Shown: positions 1 to 9,875, counted from the first letter of the stretch. The stretch is 64,000 nucleotides of DNA from Actinomycetota bacterium (GCA_016870475.1 VGBO01000005.1:1-64000), one strand, 5' to 3'. Translations and numbers: made by a program. Notes: generated by a model from the sequence alone, not told the origin.

Positions 1-371
1 ACGCAGAAGCCGTGGTCGATCGGCTCGGAAACCGTGCGACCCTTCGCCACTAGACGCTCCCGCATGGCGACGAGCTCGTCGTGGTCCTCGAGGTGCAACG
101 CGACGTGCTGCATCGTGCCCGCTGGCATCGCACCGCCCGCCCAGCCCGGGTAGCTGACACCCTTCTGCTGCGGCGTGGACTCGGCGAACTGGATGAAGCT
201 CAGCATCTTGCCGTCGGGGAACGGGAGGAACGCATGCACCGCACCCTCCACCCCGTGCATCCAGAACAGGCCGCCGAGCGGCAGTCCCACCACGTTGCAG
301 TAGTAGTCCAGCGTGTCGCGCATGTCGTCGGTCGCGATCGCGAGATGGTTGATCCCCTTGGCAAGGCGCAT
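1..371 (-). CDS. VOC family (glyoxalase/dioxygenase-like) protein, partial at window edge
   Basis: Reverse-strand ORF MRLAKGINHLAIATDDMRDTLDYYCNVVGLPLGGLFW...; VOC fold pattern (NHLAIATDDM, QHVALHLED). Confidence 0.8.
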   Translation of the reverse strand, partial: MRLAKGINHLAIATDDMRDTLDYYCNVVGLPLGGLFWMHGVEGAVHAFLPFPDGKMLSFIQFAESTPQQKGVSYPGWAGGAMPAGTMQHVALHLEDHDELVAMRERLVAKGRTVSEPIDHGFC

Positions 372-385
372 GGGAGCATTCTCCC

Positions 386-1309
386 TCACCGAGCGAGGTG
401 CGCGTCGAGGAGAAGCTTGACCTCCGCCGCCCCCTCGATGGCCGCCCCGTCGGACGCCGCGCACGGCGTGATGTCGAGCCGACGGAGACCGGCGTCGAGG
501 AACGGCACGAAGAACTCGGCCACCTCCGCCGGCGTGCCGTAGGGCGTGTACCGCTCGAACACGTCGAACGGCAGGCGGTAGAAGGCCTCCATCCCCGCCT
601 GGACGTGGGCGCGGGCACGGCTTCGGTCGGCGTCGATCCCGACCCAGAGCTGCATCCCGTGCTGCCAGTCGACGCGACCTCGACCGCTGGCCTCGGCGAC
701 CTCGGCGCAGTGCGCCACCGCGTCGGCGAACCTGCGGGAGGAGCACCAGGCACCCAACCAACCGTCACCGAAGCGGCCGGCGCGTCGCACCGCCGCGTCG
801 GAGCGGCCCCCCACGACGATCGGCACCGCAGGATCCGGCGCCGGCAGGATCCGCACGTCGGCGAGGTCGAAGAACTCGCCTGCGAAGGTCACCCGTTCCC
901 CGCGCAGCAACGGGCGCAGGACCGTGAGCGCCTCGTCACACCGACGTCCCCGGGTGCGCGGATCGACCCCGCACGCTTCGATCTCGTGGCGGTCCTCACC
1001 GCCGATGCCGACGCCGAACCGGAGCCGACCGGGCGCGAGCTCGGCGATGGTGGCGATCTGGCGGGCCACCGGCACCGGGTGCCGCAACGGCAACAGGTAC
1101 ACCCCGAGGTGCAGCCCGAGCGTCGGGTGCAGCTGGGACACCGCCGCCATGAACGCGAGACCGTCCGTCCCCGCACCGCCGCGGAAACTCACGTGGTCGG
1201 CGTACACCACACCGTCGAGACCCGCGTCGGCGATCCGGTCGAGCACGGACCGTCGCCCGTCGACGTCGAGCGCGAAGAACGGCCCCGGCGGGCTCATGCC
1301 CACGGTCAT
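386..1309 (-). CDS. LLM class F420-dependent oxidoreductase
   Basis: Luciferase-like monooxygenase pattern (YADHVSF, PGRLRFGVGIGG, VPIVVGGRSDAAVRRAGRFGDGW); start reassigned to ATG at 1309 within a longer ORF. Confidence 0.85.
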   Translation of the reverse strand: MTVGMSPPGPFFALDVDGRRSVLDRIADAGLDGVVYADHVSFRGGAGTDGLAFMAAVSQLHPTLGLHLGVYLLPLRHPVPVARQIATIAELAPGRLRFGVGIGGEDRHEIEACGVDPRTRGRRCDEALTVLRPLLRGERVTFAGEFFDLADVRILPAPDPAVPIVVGGRSDAAVRRAGRFGDGWLGAWCSSRRFADAVAHCAEVAEASGRGRVDWQHGMQLWVGIDADRSRARAHVQAGMEAFYRLPFDVFERYTPYGTPAEVAEFFVPFLDAGLRRLDITPCAASDGAAIEGAAEVKLLLDAHLAR

Positions 1310-1373
1310 CCCCCGAGACGTTGGCACCGACGACGCTGTGGTCACGGCGCGGTACGGTAGCGCCGAGGACCGG

Positions 1374-1379
1374 TAGCGT
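1374..1379 (+). promoter_or_regulatory. Putative -10 box TAGCGT, leaderless start of 1388 gene
   Basis: TAGCGT + 8 nt + ATG. Confidence 0.5.
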
Positions 1380-1387
1380 GCGGCGCC

Positions 1388-2344
1388 ATGACCCTCAGCC
1401 TCGGCGCCCACGTCGGCCAGCAGAACCTGACGATGGCGGAGATGCGGACGGTGTGGCGACGCCTCGACGAGGCCCGCCTCGACTGGATCTCGGTGTGGGA
1501 CCACCTCTACGAGGCACCCCCGAAGGACGGCACCGAACCGCACTTCGAAGCGGTCGCCACCCTCGGCGCGCTCTGCGCCGACACCACCCACGCCCGCATC
1601 GGCTGCCTCGTGTTCTACGTCGGCTACCGGAACCCCGGCCTGCTCGCGAAGGCGGCGACGACGCTCGACCACATCTCCGGGGGCCGCTTCGAGCTCGGCC
1701 TCGGTGCCGGTTGGCACGAGTGGGAGGCCGCGGCGTTCGGCTACGACTTCCCCCCGCTCGCCACCCGGTTCGACATGCTCGAGGAGGGTCTTCCGCTCAT
1801 CCGTCGGCTGCTCGACCCCGCCGAGGAACGCACGACGTTCGAGGGCCACCACTACCGCACCCACCGGGCGACCTGCCTGCCCGCCCCGGTCGGCGGCCGG
1901 CGCCTCCCCATCTGGGTCGGTGGTATCGGCCCACGTCGCACCCCGCAGCTCGCCGCGCGTCACGCCGAAGGGTGGAACGCCGCCTACGTCCCGCCCGCCG
2001 AGTACGCCCGCCTCAACGGCATCCTCGACGCCGCCTGTGAGGCCGAGGGACGCGACCCCGCCACGCTCGAACGCTCCGTGAACCTGCTCTTCCAGCTCTC
2101 CACCGATGCGTCGCGGGTGGACCAGGACCGGCGCGGCTTCGACCGGTCGTGGGGCAGCATGGCCGACCGCGTGCGCGGCGGCGCGCTGCTCGGCACGCCC
2201 GAGCACGCACTCGAGATCCTCGCCGCTTACCGGGAGGCAGGTGCGGGCGGGATCAACATCGCCCTCCGCGCTCCATGGGACCCCGACGCGCTCACCGCGT
2301 ACCTCGACGTCGTCGTCCCCGCCGCCCGCCGCGAGCTCGCCTGA
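1388..2344 (+). CDS. LLM class F420-dependent oxidoreductase
   Basis: ISVWDHLYEAPP, GGRFELGLGAGWHEWE, LPIWVGGIG; 318 aa. Confidence 0.9.
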   Translation: MTLSLGAHVGQQNLTMAEMRTVWRRLDEARLDWISVWDHLYEAPPKDGTEPHFEAVATLGALCADTTHARIGCLVFYVGYRNPGLLAKAATTLDHISGGRFELGLGAGWHEWEAAAFGYDFPPLATRFDMLEEGLPLIRRLLDPAEERTTFEGHHYRTHRATCLPAPVGGRRLPIWVGGIGPRRTPQLAARHAEGWNAAYVPPAEYARLNGILDAACEAEGRDPATLERSVNLLFQLSTDASRVDQDRRGFDRSWGSMADRVRGGALLGTPEHALEILAAYREAGAGGINIALRAPWDPDALTAYLDVVVPAARRELA

Positions 2345-2362
2345 TCGGCGCCCGCGTCGGCG

Positions 2363-3070
2363 TCAACCGACGTGGGTGAAGAAGAACCGGAGCGTCCGGG
2401 CGAGCGCGACGCGCGCCGAGGTCGCGTCGAAGCTCGCCCGCTGGTCGCAGTTGAACCCGTGCTGCGCTCCCGCGTACACGTGCACCGGCACGCCGGGGAA
2501 CGCCGCCCGCACGGCATCGACGTCGGCGAGAGGGATCGCGTGGTCGTTCTCCGCGAAGTGCAGCAGCAGCGGTGCGACCGGCACGTCGCCGAGCAGCGAC
2601 GCGGCGATGCCGCCGCCGTAGTAGCCGACCGCAGCGTCGACCGTGCCGGCGAGCCGCTGCGCCGCCGCCGTCGCGAGGAAACCGCCCCAGCAGTAGCCGA
2701 CCGCCCCGACCCGACCGGCGGAACGGTGACGTGCCTCCTCGGCCGCAGCGGCGAGATCGAGGACCACGTCGTCGAGCGCCACGGCCGCGCGGATCTCGAG
2801 CCCGCGGGTGACGTCGTCGGGCGTGTACCCGAGCTCGACGCCGTACGGCCCACCGTCACCGAGGCCGGCGGTACCGGCCCGGGCGTACACCGCCGGAGCG
2901 ACGGCGACGTATCCGGCAGCGGCATAGCCGTCGGCCACCTCGCGGATGTGCCCGTTCACCCCGAAGATCTCCTGGATGACCACGATGCCCCCGCGTGGCG
3001 TCCCCTCCGGCGTGGCGACGTAGGCGGGGACGGCATGGCCGTCGGCAGCGGTCAACGTGATCGACGTCAT
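2363..3070 (-). CDS. Dienelactone hydrolase family protein
   Basis: GGIVVIQEIFGVNGHIREVADGYAAAGYVAVAP, VGAVGYCWGG nucleophile elbow, HGFNCDQR. Confidence 0.92.
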   Translation of the reverse strand: MTSITLTAADGHAVPAYVATPEGTPRGGIVVIQEIFGVNGHIREVADGYAAAGYVAVAPAVYARAGTAGLGDGGPYGVELGYTPDDVTRGLEIRAAVALDDVVLDLAAAAEEARHRSAGRVGAVGYCWGGFLATAAAQRLAGTVDAAVGYYGGGIAASLLGDVPVAPLLLHFAENDHAIPLADVDAVRAAFPGVPVHVYAGAQHGFNCDQRASFDATSARVALARTLRFFFTHVG

Positions 3071-3077
3071 GCGGCGG

Positions 3078-3083
3078 ACGATA
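3078..3083 (-). promoter_or_regulatory. Putative -10 box TATCGT, leaderless start of 3070 gene
   Basis: TATCGT + 7 nt + ATG. Confidence 0.5.
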
Positions 3084-3144
3084 GCGGTCCCCCGGTAGCG
3101 TCACCGCCGGACCGACCGATGGGTCGGGGAGTCGGGGGACGGAC

Positions 3145-4188
3145 ATGCGAGCGGTCGTACTGCGCGGGGAGACGCTCGGCGTCGAGGACGTCGCCGAACC
3201 GGAGCCCGGCCTCGGCCAGGTGCTCCTCGAGACGATCGCCTGCGGGATCTGCGGGAGCGATCTGCACTGCGCCAGGCACGCCCGCACCTTCACCGAGACC
3301 GCCCGGGCGACCGGGATGACGATCTTCGACTTCGACCCGGACCGCCCCCTCGTGATGGGGCACGAGTTCTCCGGTCGGCTCATCGGTGCCGGGCCAGACG
3401 TCGACCTCGCAGCGCTCGGCGTCGACCTCGGCGACGCGGTCGTCGCGCACCCCGTCGTGCGGACCACCGACGGCATGCGTTCCGTCGGGTACAGCAACGC
3501 CCACCCGGGCGGGTACGCGCAGCGTCTCGTCGTCGACGCCACAGGCGTGCTGCGCGTGCCCGACGGCTGCGATCCCGTCCACGCCGCGCTGACCGAACCG
3601 CTCGCCGTCGGCCTCCACGCCGTCAACGCGACGTCCGCCGAACGGCGCGGCAGCGCGATCGTGATCGGCTGCGGACCGGTCGGCCTCGCGGTCGTCGCGG
3701 CGCTGCGCCTCCGTGGCGTGCCGCTCGTCGTCGCCGCCGACTTCTCGCCGACCCGGCGTCGACTCGCCGCCGAGCTCGGTGCCCACGTCGTCGTCGACCC
3801 CGCCGACGGCGACGCCGTCACCGCGTGGCGCGACCACGGTGGCCGCGGTCCGGCCGTTCTCGTCGAGGCCGTCGGGGTCCCCGGCATGATCGACCGCCTC
3901 GTACGGAGCGCTCCACGTCGGAGCGAGATCACCGTCGCCGGCGTGTGCATGGAGACCGACCGGTTCGAACCGCTCATCGCCATCTCGAAGGAACTGAGCA
4001 TCCGCTTCGTCCTCGGCTGGTCACCGGCGGAGTTCGCCGCCTCGCTCGAGGGGATCGCCACCGGCATGATCGACGTCGCCCCCCTGATCACGGGGACCGT
4101 GGACCTCCACGGCACGCCCGGCGCGTTCACGACGCTCGACCGTCCCGACGACCACGCGAAGATCCTGGTCCGGCCGAACGGCGCCTGA
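3145..4188 (+). CDS. Zinc-binding medium-chain alcohol dehydrogenase family protein
   Basis: CGICGSDLHC, GHEFSGRLIGAG, AIVIGCGPVGLAVVAALRLRG. Confidence 0.92.
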   Translation: MRAVVLRGETLGVEDVAEPEPGLGQVLLETIACGICGSDLHCARHARTFTETARATGMTIFDFDPDRPLVMGHEFSGRLIGAGPDVDLAALGVDLGDAVVAHPVVRTTDGMRSVGYSNAHPGGYAQRLVVDATGVLRVPDGCDPVHAALTEPLAVGLHAVNATSAERRGSAIVIGCGPVGLAVVAALRLRGVPLVVAADFSPTRRRLAAELGAHVVVDPADGDAVTAWRDHGGRGPAVLVEAVGVPGMIDRLVRSAPRRSEITVAGVCMETDRFEPLIAISKELSIRFVLGWSPAEFAASLEGIATGMIDVAPLITGTVDLHGTPGAFTTLDRPDDHAKILVRPNGA

Positions 4189-4252
4189 ACCGGCCCCACC
4201 GCTCGTTCACCCGGACGAAACACGCCCGCACGCGACCGAAACACCGGCGCCC

Positions 4253-4258
4253 TACGCT
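4253..4258 (+). promoter_or_regulatory. Putative -10 box TACGCT, leaderless start of ATP-grasp operon
   Basis: TACGCT + 7 nt + GTG. Confidence 0.55.
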
Positions 4259-4265
4259 GCGGGGC

Positions 4266-5717
4266 GTGCCTGACCGACGCGGAGCACTCGAGGGGTACGA
4301 CGCCGGGGCCTTCCACGACGAACTCGTCGCCCCCGACGGGACCGCGCGGCCGCCCGCCCGCGCGGTCATCGACGCGATCGGCGCACTGACTCTCGACGAG
4401 CTCCGCGCACGCCAGCGCGCCGCGGAGGCGGACATCGCCGCGTCCGGGATCACATTCTCGTTGTCGGGCGAGGACGGGGGGAACATCGACCGCGCCTGGC
4501 CCTTCGACGTGATCCCCCGGGTGTTCGGGTCGGAGGAGTGGCAGGTCGTCGAGGCCGGACTGGCCCAACGGCTCACCACGCTGAACCGGTTCATCCACGA
4601 CCTGCACCACGAGCGGTCCGCCGTGCGCGACGGCGTGGTCCCCGCTGAGCTCGTCGACACCTCGCCCGGGTGGCTCCCCGCATGCCGGGGCATGGAACCC
4701 GCCCATGGCGTGTGGGCGCACATCTGCGGGTCGGACCTCGTGCGAGACGCCGACGGCACGCTCTACGTGCTCGAGGACAACCTGCGGGTGCCCTCCGGCG
4801 TGTCCTACATGCTCGAGAACCGCATCGTGACCAAGCGGGTCTTCGCCGAGCTGTTCGAACGCCAGTCCATCCGACCCGTCGACGACTACCCCGACGCACT
4901 GCTCGCGACGCTCCGCTCCCTCAGCGGGAGCGACGACCCCTTCGTCGTCGTGCTCACCCCGGGCGTGTACAACGCCGCGTACTTCGAGCACTCGTTCCTC
5001 GCGATGCAGATTGGTGTCGAACTCGTCGAGGGGCGCGATCTCTTCGTGCGCAACGACCGCCTCTACCTGCGCACCGTGTCGGGGTCCCGTCAGGTCGACG
5101 TCGTGTACCGCCGGGTCGGCGACGACTACCTCGACCCGGAGGTGTTCGTGCCCGACAGCGCGCTCGGCGTGCCGGGGATCGTGCGGGCCTGGCGCGCCGG
5201 GAACGTGGCGATCGCGAACGCCCCCGGGACCGGCGTCGCCGACGACAAGGCCGTGTACTCCTACGTACCGGACCTCGTCCGCTACTACCTCGGCGAGGAA
5301 CCGATCCTCCGCAACGTCCCCACCTGGCGCTGCGACCGGCCCGATGACCTCGCCCACGTCCTCGACAACATCGCCGATCTCGTCGTGAAGCCGGCGAACG
5401 AAGCCGGCGGCAAGGACCTGCTGATCGGGCCGCACGCGACCGCCGCCGAACACGAGGACTACCGCCGCAGACTCCGCGCCAGCCCGCGCACGTGGGTCGC
5501 CCAACCGATGCTGTCGCTCTCCGTCGCCCCCACGCTCACCCCCGAGGGCGTCGAGCCCCGCCACCTCGACCTGCGACCCTTCACCCTGCAGGGCGCCACG
5601 ACCAGGGTCACCGCCGGTGGGCTCACCCGCGTGGCACTTCGCCGCGGTTCCCTCATCGTGAACAGCTCCCAGGGTGGCGGTAGCAAGGACACCTGGATCG
5701 TGGAGGGGACAGCGTGA
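4266..5717 (+). CDS. Circularly permuted type 2 ATP-grasp protein (probable carboxylate-amine ligase)
   Basis: YVLEDNLRVPSGVSYMLENR, VLTPGVYNAAYFEHSFLA, DYLDPEVFVPDSALGVPGI, VVKPANEAGGKDLLIG; GTG start preceded by TACGCT at 7 nt. Confidence 0.92.
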   Translation: MPDRRGALEGYDAGAFHDELVAPDGTARPPARAVIDAIGALTLDELRARQRAAEADIAASGITFSLSGEDGGNIDRAWPFDVIPRVFGSEEWQVVEAGLAQRLTTLNRFIHDLHHERSAVRDGVVPAELVDTSPGWLPACRGMEPAHGVWAHICGSDLVRDADGTLYVLEDNLRVPSGVSYMLENRIVTKRVFAELFERQSIRPVDDYPDALLATLRSLSGSDDPFVVVLTPGVYNAAYFEHSFLAMQIGVELVEGRDLFVRNDRLYLRTVSGSRQVDVVYRRVGDDYLDPEVFVPDSALGVPGIVRAWRAGNVAIANAPGTGVADDKAVYSYVPDLVRYYLGEEPILRNVPTWRCDRPDDLAHVLDNIADLVVKPANEAGGKDLLIGPHATAAEHEDYRRRLRASPRTWVAQPMLSLSVAPTLTPEGVEPRHLDLRPFTLQGATTRVTAGGLTRVALRRGSLIVNSSQGGGSKDTWIVEGTA

Positions 5718-6691
5718 CCCTGCTGTGCCGCACCGCCGCGAACCTGTACTGGGCGGGTCGCCACCTCGAACGTGCCGAGGCGCTCGCACGGGTCGTGCGC
5801 GAACACACCGCGCTGATGGTCGACCTCCCGACCCGGGTGCCGCTGGGCTGGGACGCCCTCCTCGCCATTCCGGGAACACCCGGCGTCACCACGATCGGCA
5901 ACGACGAACGGGCGGTGATGCAGCGACTGCTCGCCGACTTGACGAACCCGTCCTCCCTCGCCGCCACGCTGGGCCACGCACGCGAGAACCTCCGCACCAC
6001 CCGCCCCGTGCTGCCCCGCGGCACCTGGAGGATCGTCAACGAACTCACCGGCGCCGTGCGCGACGGGATCGACAGCGGGGTACGCCGCTCCGGTCGGGAC
6101 GCGTTCTGCGAACGCATCATCGCGAGCTGTCAGCGCCTCGACGGCTTCCTCGCCGGAGGGATGAGCCGCGACGAGACGTGGAACTTCTACCGCCTCGGCG
6201 TCGCCGTCGAACGCACCGACATGGTCACCCGGGTCCTCGACGTGCGCGCCGGCGCCCTGGTCGGGGGCGGCGACGATCTCGGACGCGACGGGCTCTACCG
6301 CGACGCACAGTGGATGTCGCTGCTCCGATCCCTCGACGCCCTGCAGATGTACCGGCGCACCACCGGCGCGATGATCGAACCCCGTCGCGTCCTCCGGTTC
6401 GTGCTCCACGACGGACGTTTCCCGCGGTCGTTGCGGTTCGGCCTCGATCGGATCGACCGGCTCACCGCCGACCTTCCCCCTGCGCCGCCCGTGCGAGCCG
6501 CAACGGACGGGGCGCGGGCCACGCTCGAGGCCGCTACGACGGAACCCGAGACCGCTGAGGCGCTCTCGGCGTTCGCCGACCGACTGCAAACGGACCTGAT
6601 CGTCCTCGACGGCGCGCTCGACACCGCCTACTTCACCGGCGCCGAGGTCGTCGACCCCGAGGGTGGCGATCTGGTTGACTCCGGTCCGTGA
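5714..6691 (+). CDS. Alpha-E domain-containing protein
   Basis: LLCRTAANLYWAGRHLERAEALARVV; overlaps upstream ATP-grasp stop by 4 nt (GTGA). Confidence 0.9.
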   Translation: MTLLCRTAANLYWAGRHLERAEALARVVREHTALMVDLPTRVPLGWDALLAIPGTPGVTTIGNDERAVMQRLLADLTNPSSLAATLGHARENLRTTRPVLPRGTWRIVNELTGAVRDGIDSGVRRSGRDAFCERIIASCQRLDGFLAGGMSRDETWNFYRLGVAVERTDMVTRVLDVRAGALVGGGDDLGRDGLYRDAQWMSLLRSLDALQMYRRTTGAMIEPRRVLRFVLHDGRFPRSLRFGLDRIDRLTADLPPAPPVRAATDGARATLEAATTEPETAEALSAFADRLQTDLIVLDGALDTAYFTGAEVVDPEGGDLVDSGP

Positions 6692-8973
6692 CGGGGCCGG
6701 ACGACGACGCGCCGATGGGCACCGACACCCGCGACCGTCTGCGCCGGCGAGCCGATCGCCGACTCCGGAGCCGCCAACTCGTCGCCGCCGGCGCCGCCCA
6801 CGGACCGGCGGCCCGTCGCGCCGTCGAACCCGCTCCGCTCGTCATCGGGGCCGCCACCTGGGAGATCGTCGAACGCGGGCTGCTCCAACGCCACCGTCTG
6901 CTCGAAGCCCTCATCGACGACCTGTACGGCCCGGACCCCCGGCTCATCGGCCGCGTCGTGCCCGCCGAGGTCGTTCACGCGAACCCGGCGTTCGTCCCTG
7001 CAGCAGCAGGGTGGACGCCGGCCGGATCGGGACGGTTGTCGCTCACCGGCTTCGACCTGAGCGGGATCGACGGCGGCCGACCCGTCGTCCGAGCGGTGCG
7101 GGTCGCCGACCCCGGCCCGCTCGGACGCCTGCTCGAGACTCGCACCATCACCGCCGAACTGCTCGGCGACCGACTCGCGGAGACCGGGGTCCGACCGCTC
7201 ACCCCGTTCCTCGTCGGCCTACGACGACGGCTCGGGACGATCGCGACGGCCGAGCGCTCCCCACGGGTGATCGTGCTGAGCCCCGGCGCCGACCACCCGG
7301 CGCACGCCGACCTCGGCGAGCTCGCCCGGATCCTCGGCTACACGCTCGCCGAGGCGGCCGACGTGACCGTGCGCCGCGGCGCGGTCCACCTCCGGTCGGT
7401 CACCGGACTCGAACCGGTGCACGTGGTGCTGCGCGGCATCGGCGACGAGGCGATCGACGCGCTCGAGGTCTCGCCGGCGGTTGCGGGAGGCGTGCCGGGC
7501 CTGCTCGCCGCGGCCCGAGCGCGCACGGTCACCGTCGCCGACGCCATCGGCACGGGCTGGCTGCACAGCCCGATCCTCGACGTGGTACTGCCCGCCGTGG
7601 CACGCCACCTCGACGCCGACGAGCTCCACCTGCCCGGTCCCCGTCGACTCTGGTGCGGCGACGACGACGGCCAGCGCGAGACGCTCGCCCGACTCGGGGA
7701 GTTCGTCCTCGAACCGCTCGACCCGACCGCCCCGACCGTCGACACCCGCCTCGTCGGCCGGGCGGAGCTCGACGGTCTGCGCGCCGAGATCGAACGCCGA
7801 CCCTGGTGGTGGACCGCACGCGAGCCCGACGACGAACCGACGTTGCGTACCTACGTCACCGTGGACAGCGAGGGTGGCGATGCGATCGTCCTCCCCGGCG
7901 GGCACGCGACCCTCAGCGCCGACGAAAGCGTCGCCGTCGACGTGTGGGTCGGTGGCGGCGGGTCGACCTCCCCCGCTCCGACACTCCGCCCCGCCGGCCT
8001 CGGCCAGGTCGACCTCGCTGCGTCGCTGCCGAGCCAGGCCGGGGAGGCGCTGCTGTGGTTCGGGCGGTACCTCGAGCGGTCCGAGCACCTGCTGCGCCGG
8101 GCCCGGGCCGTGATCGACCTCGCTGCGACCTCGACCGAACCGCTCGAGCGCCCGTGGCTCCCGGCCCTCCTCCCCGGGCCGGCCGTCACCCTGCTCGTCG
8201 ACCCCGAGCGGGTCGACGGCCTCCGGCCGCTCCTCGACGCCCTCGTGTCGTCGGCCTCCTCCGTGCGGGGGCTGCTCCCCACCGACCTGTGGTCGGACCT
8301 CGACCGGATCGACACCGACACCGCGGAGCTGGCCGATCCCCACGACGTCGCCGCCGCCCGCGCCCTCGCCGACCGCCTGCTCGCCGCACTCGCCGGCATC
8401 GCCGGGACGATCGCCGAGTCCATGGTCCGCGACCCGGGCTGGTACCTGCTCGACATCGGGCGACGGCTCGAACGTGCGCTCGGCACGGTCCGCATGCTCG
8501 AGGCGACCCTCGCCGTCACCACCGACCGCCCCGACGACGACCTCCTCGAGATGCTGCTCACCGTCGTTGTCAGCCTCAACGCCTACCGCCGTCGCTACCG
8601 GTCCGACCTCGAGGCCGACGCGACGCTCGGCATCCTGCTCGTCGACGCCACGAACCCCCGCAGCGTGCGAGCCGCCGCCCAGGCGGTCGTCGACGACCTC
8701 GGTCGCCTGCCGAACCCCTCCGTGTCCGCCGCGCGCACGAACCTGACCGCCGTCGCCCGTCGGATCGTCGGGACCCTCGACCGCGTCGACGTCCCCGCCC
8801 TCGTCGCCGGTGACGACACCGGCGCCGCACGGCGCGCCGACGTGCTCGCCCAGCTCCGGGACGACCTGCACCTGCTCGGGAGCTCCACGAGCGACACGTT
8901 CTTCCGGCACACGATCGCCGAGGCCCTGCCCTCCGGCACCGTCCGCCGCCGGGCACGGCAGCGTGACGCATGA
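6688..8973 (+). CDS. CP ATP-grasp (degenerate)/alpha-E fusion protein
   Basis: N-terminal half is alignable to the 4266-5717 product; C-terminal half has LPSQAGEALLWFGRYLERSEHLLRRARAV (alpha-E); GTGA overlap with upstream gene. Confidence 0.88.
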   Translation: MTGPDDDAPMGTDTRDRLRRRADRRLRSRQLVAAGAAHGPAARRAVEPAPLVIGAATWEIVERGLLQRHRLLEALIDDLYGPDPRLIGRVVPAEVVHANPAFVPAAAGWTPAGSGRLSLTGFDLSGIDGGRPVVRAVRVADPGPLGRLLETRTITAELLGDRLAETGVRPLTPFLVGLRRRLGTIATAERSPRVIVLSPGADHPAHADLGELARILGYTLAEAADVTVRRGAVHLRSVTGLEPVHVVLRGIGDEAIDALEVSPAVAGGVPGLLAAARARTVTVADAIGTGWLHSPILDVVLPAVARHLDADELHLPGPRRLWCGDDDGQRETLARLGEFVLEPLDPTAPTVDTRLVGRAELDGLRAEIERRPWWWTAREPDDEPTLRTYVTVDSEGGDAIVLPGGHATLSADESVAVDVWVGGGGSTSPAPTLRPAGLGQVDLAASLPSQAGEALLWFGRYLERSEHLLRRARAVIDLAATSTEPLERPWLPALLPGPAVTLLVDPERVDGLRPLLDALVSSASSVRGLLPTDLWSDLDRIDTDTAELADPHDVAAARALADRLLAALAGIAGTIAESMVRDPGWYLLDIGRRLERALGTVRMLEATLAVTTDRPDDDLLEMLLTVVVSLNAYRRRYRSDLEADATLGILLVDATNPRSVRAAAQAVVDDLGRLPNPSVSAARTNLTAVARRIVGTLDRVDVPALVAGDDTGAARRADVLAQLRDDLHLLGSSTSDTFFRHTIAEALPSGTVRRRARQRDA

Positions 8974-9875
8974 CCCGCTACCGGGTGAGCCACGAGACCC
9001 GCTACCACTACGAGGGCGAGGTCGCCCTCGGCTACAACCGGGCCGTCCTTCGACCCCGCACGACCACCGGCCAGCGAGTGCTCGCCCACGACCTGCGCAT
9101 CGACCCGACACCCGCGTTCCGCAACGAGCACCTCGACCTGTTCGGCAACACGGTGACCGTGTTCTCCGTCGAGACCCCGCACCGCACCCTCGTCGTCCAC
9201 GCGGTGAGCGAGGTCGACGTGCGCCCCGAGGACGCGCAGCTCGACCTCGCCGGCCTCGCCCGGTGGGAGGATGCCGTCACCGCGGCGCGCCAGCTCGGCG
9301 ACGTCGGACGTGCGTTCTCGCTCGACTCGCCGCTGGTCGGCACCGACGAGGCCTTCGCCGCCTACGCCGCCCCGTCGTTCCCTGCCGGCCGACCCCTCTA
9401 CGACGCCGTCGCCGACCTCACCCGTCGGATCTTCGAGGACTTCACGTACCTGCCAGGGTCCACGACACTGTCCACCCCGCCGCTCGAGGTGCTCCACAGC
9501 CGGACCGGCGTCTGTCAGGACTTCGCTCACGTCGAGATCGCGTGCCTCCGCTCGCTCGGCCTCGCCGCCCGGTACACGAGCGGCTACCTCGAGACCAGCC
9601 CCCCGGTCGCCGCCCCGCGACTCGTCGGCGCCGACGCGTCACACGCCTGGTGCTCGGTGCTGCTCCCCGATCGAACCTGGATCGATCTCGACCCGACGAA
9701 CGGCCTCATCGAACCCGTCACCCACGTCACCGTCGGGTGGGGGCGCGACTACGCCGACGTCGCCCCATTGTCCGGGGTCATCTTCGCCGCCGGCGTCGCC
9801 TCCGAACTCGTGGTATCGGTCGACGTCCAGCAGGTCGACCCCCCGGGTGCGGCGGTAATCTCCCCCGGGACGTGA
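8970..9875 (+). CDS. Transglutaminase-like cysteine protease family protein (bacterial transglutaminase N-terminal plus core domains)
   Basis: TRYRVSHETRYHYEG..., RTGVCQDFAHVEIACLRSLGLAARYTSGY, DASHAWCSVLLPDRTWIDLDPTNG; ATGA overlap. Confidence 0.94.
   Translation: MTRYRVSHETRYHYEGEVALGYNRAVLRPRTTTGQRVLAHDLRIDPTPAFRNEHLDLFGNTVTVFSVETPHRTLVVHAVSEVDVRPEDAQLDLAGLARWEDAVTAARQLGDVGRAFSLDSPLVGTDEAFAAYAAPSFPAGRPLYDAVADLTRRIFEDFTYLPGSTTLSTPPLEVLHSRTGVCQDFAHVEIACLRSLGLAARYTSGYLETSPPVAAPRLVGADASHAWCSVLLPDRTWIDLDPTNGLIEPVTHVTVGWGRDYADVAPLSGVIFAAGVASELVVSVDVQQVDPPGAAVISPGT

Noticed and set aside
2856-5879. 1007-aa minus-strand ORF opposite the ADH and ATP-grasp genes
   Set aside because: High-GC antisense artefact: low-complexity Arg/Gly/Pro-rich with no family motif, while the + strand encodes clear domains.
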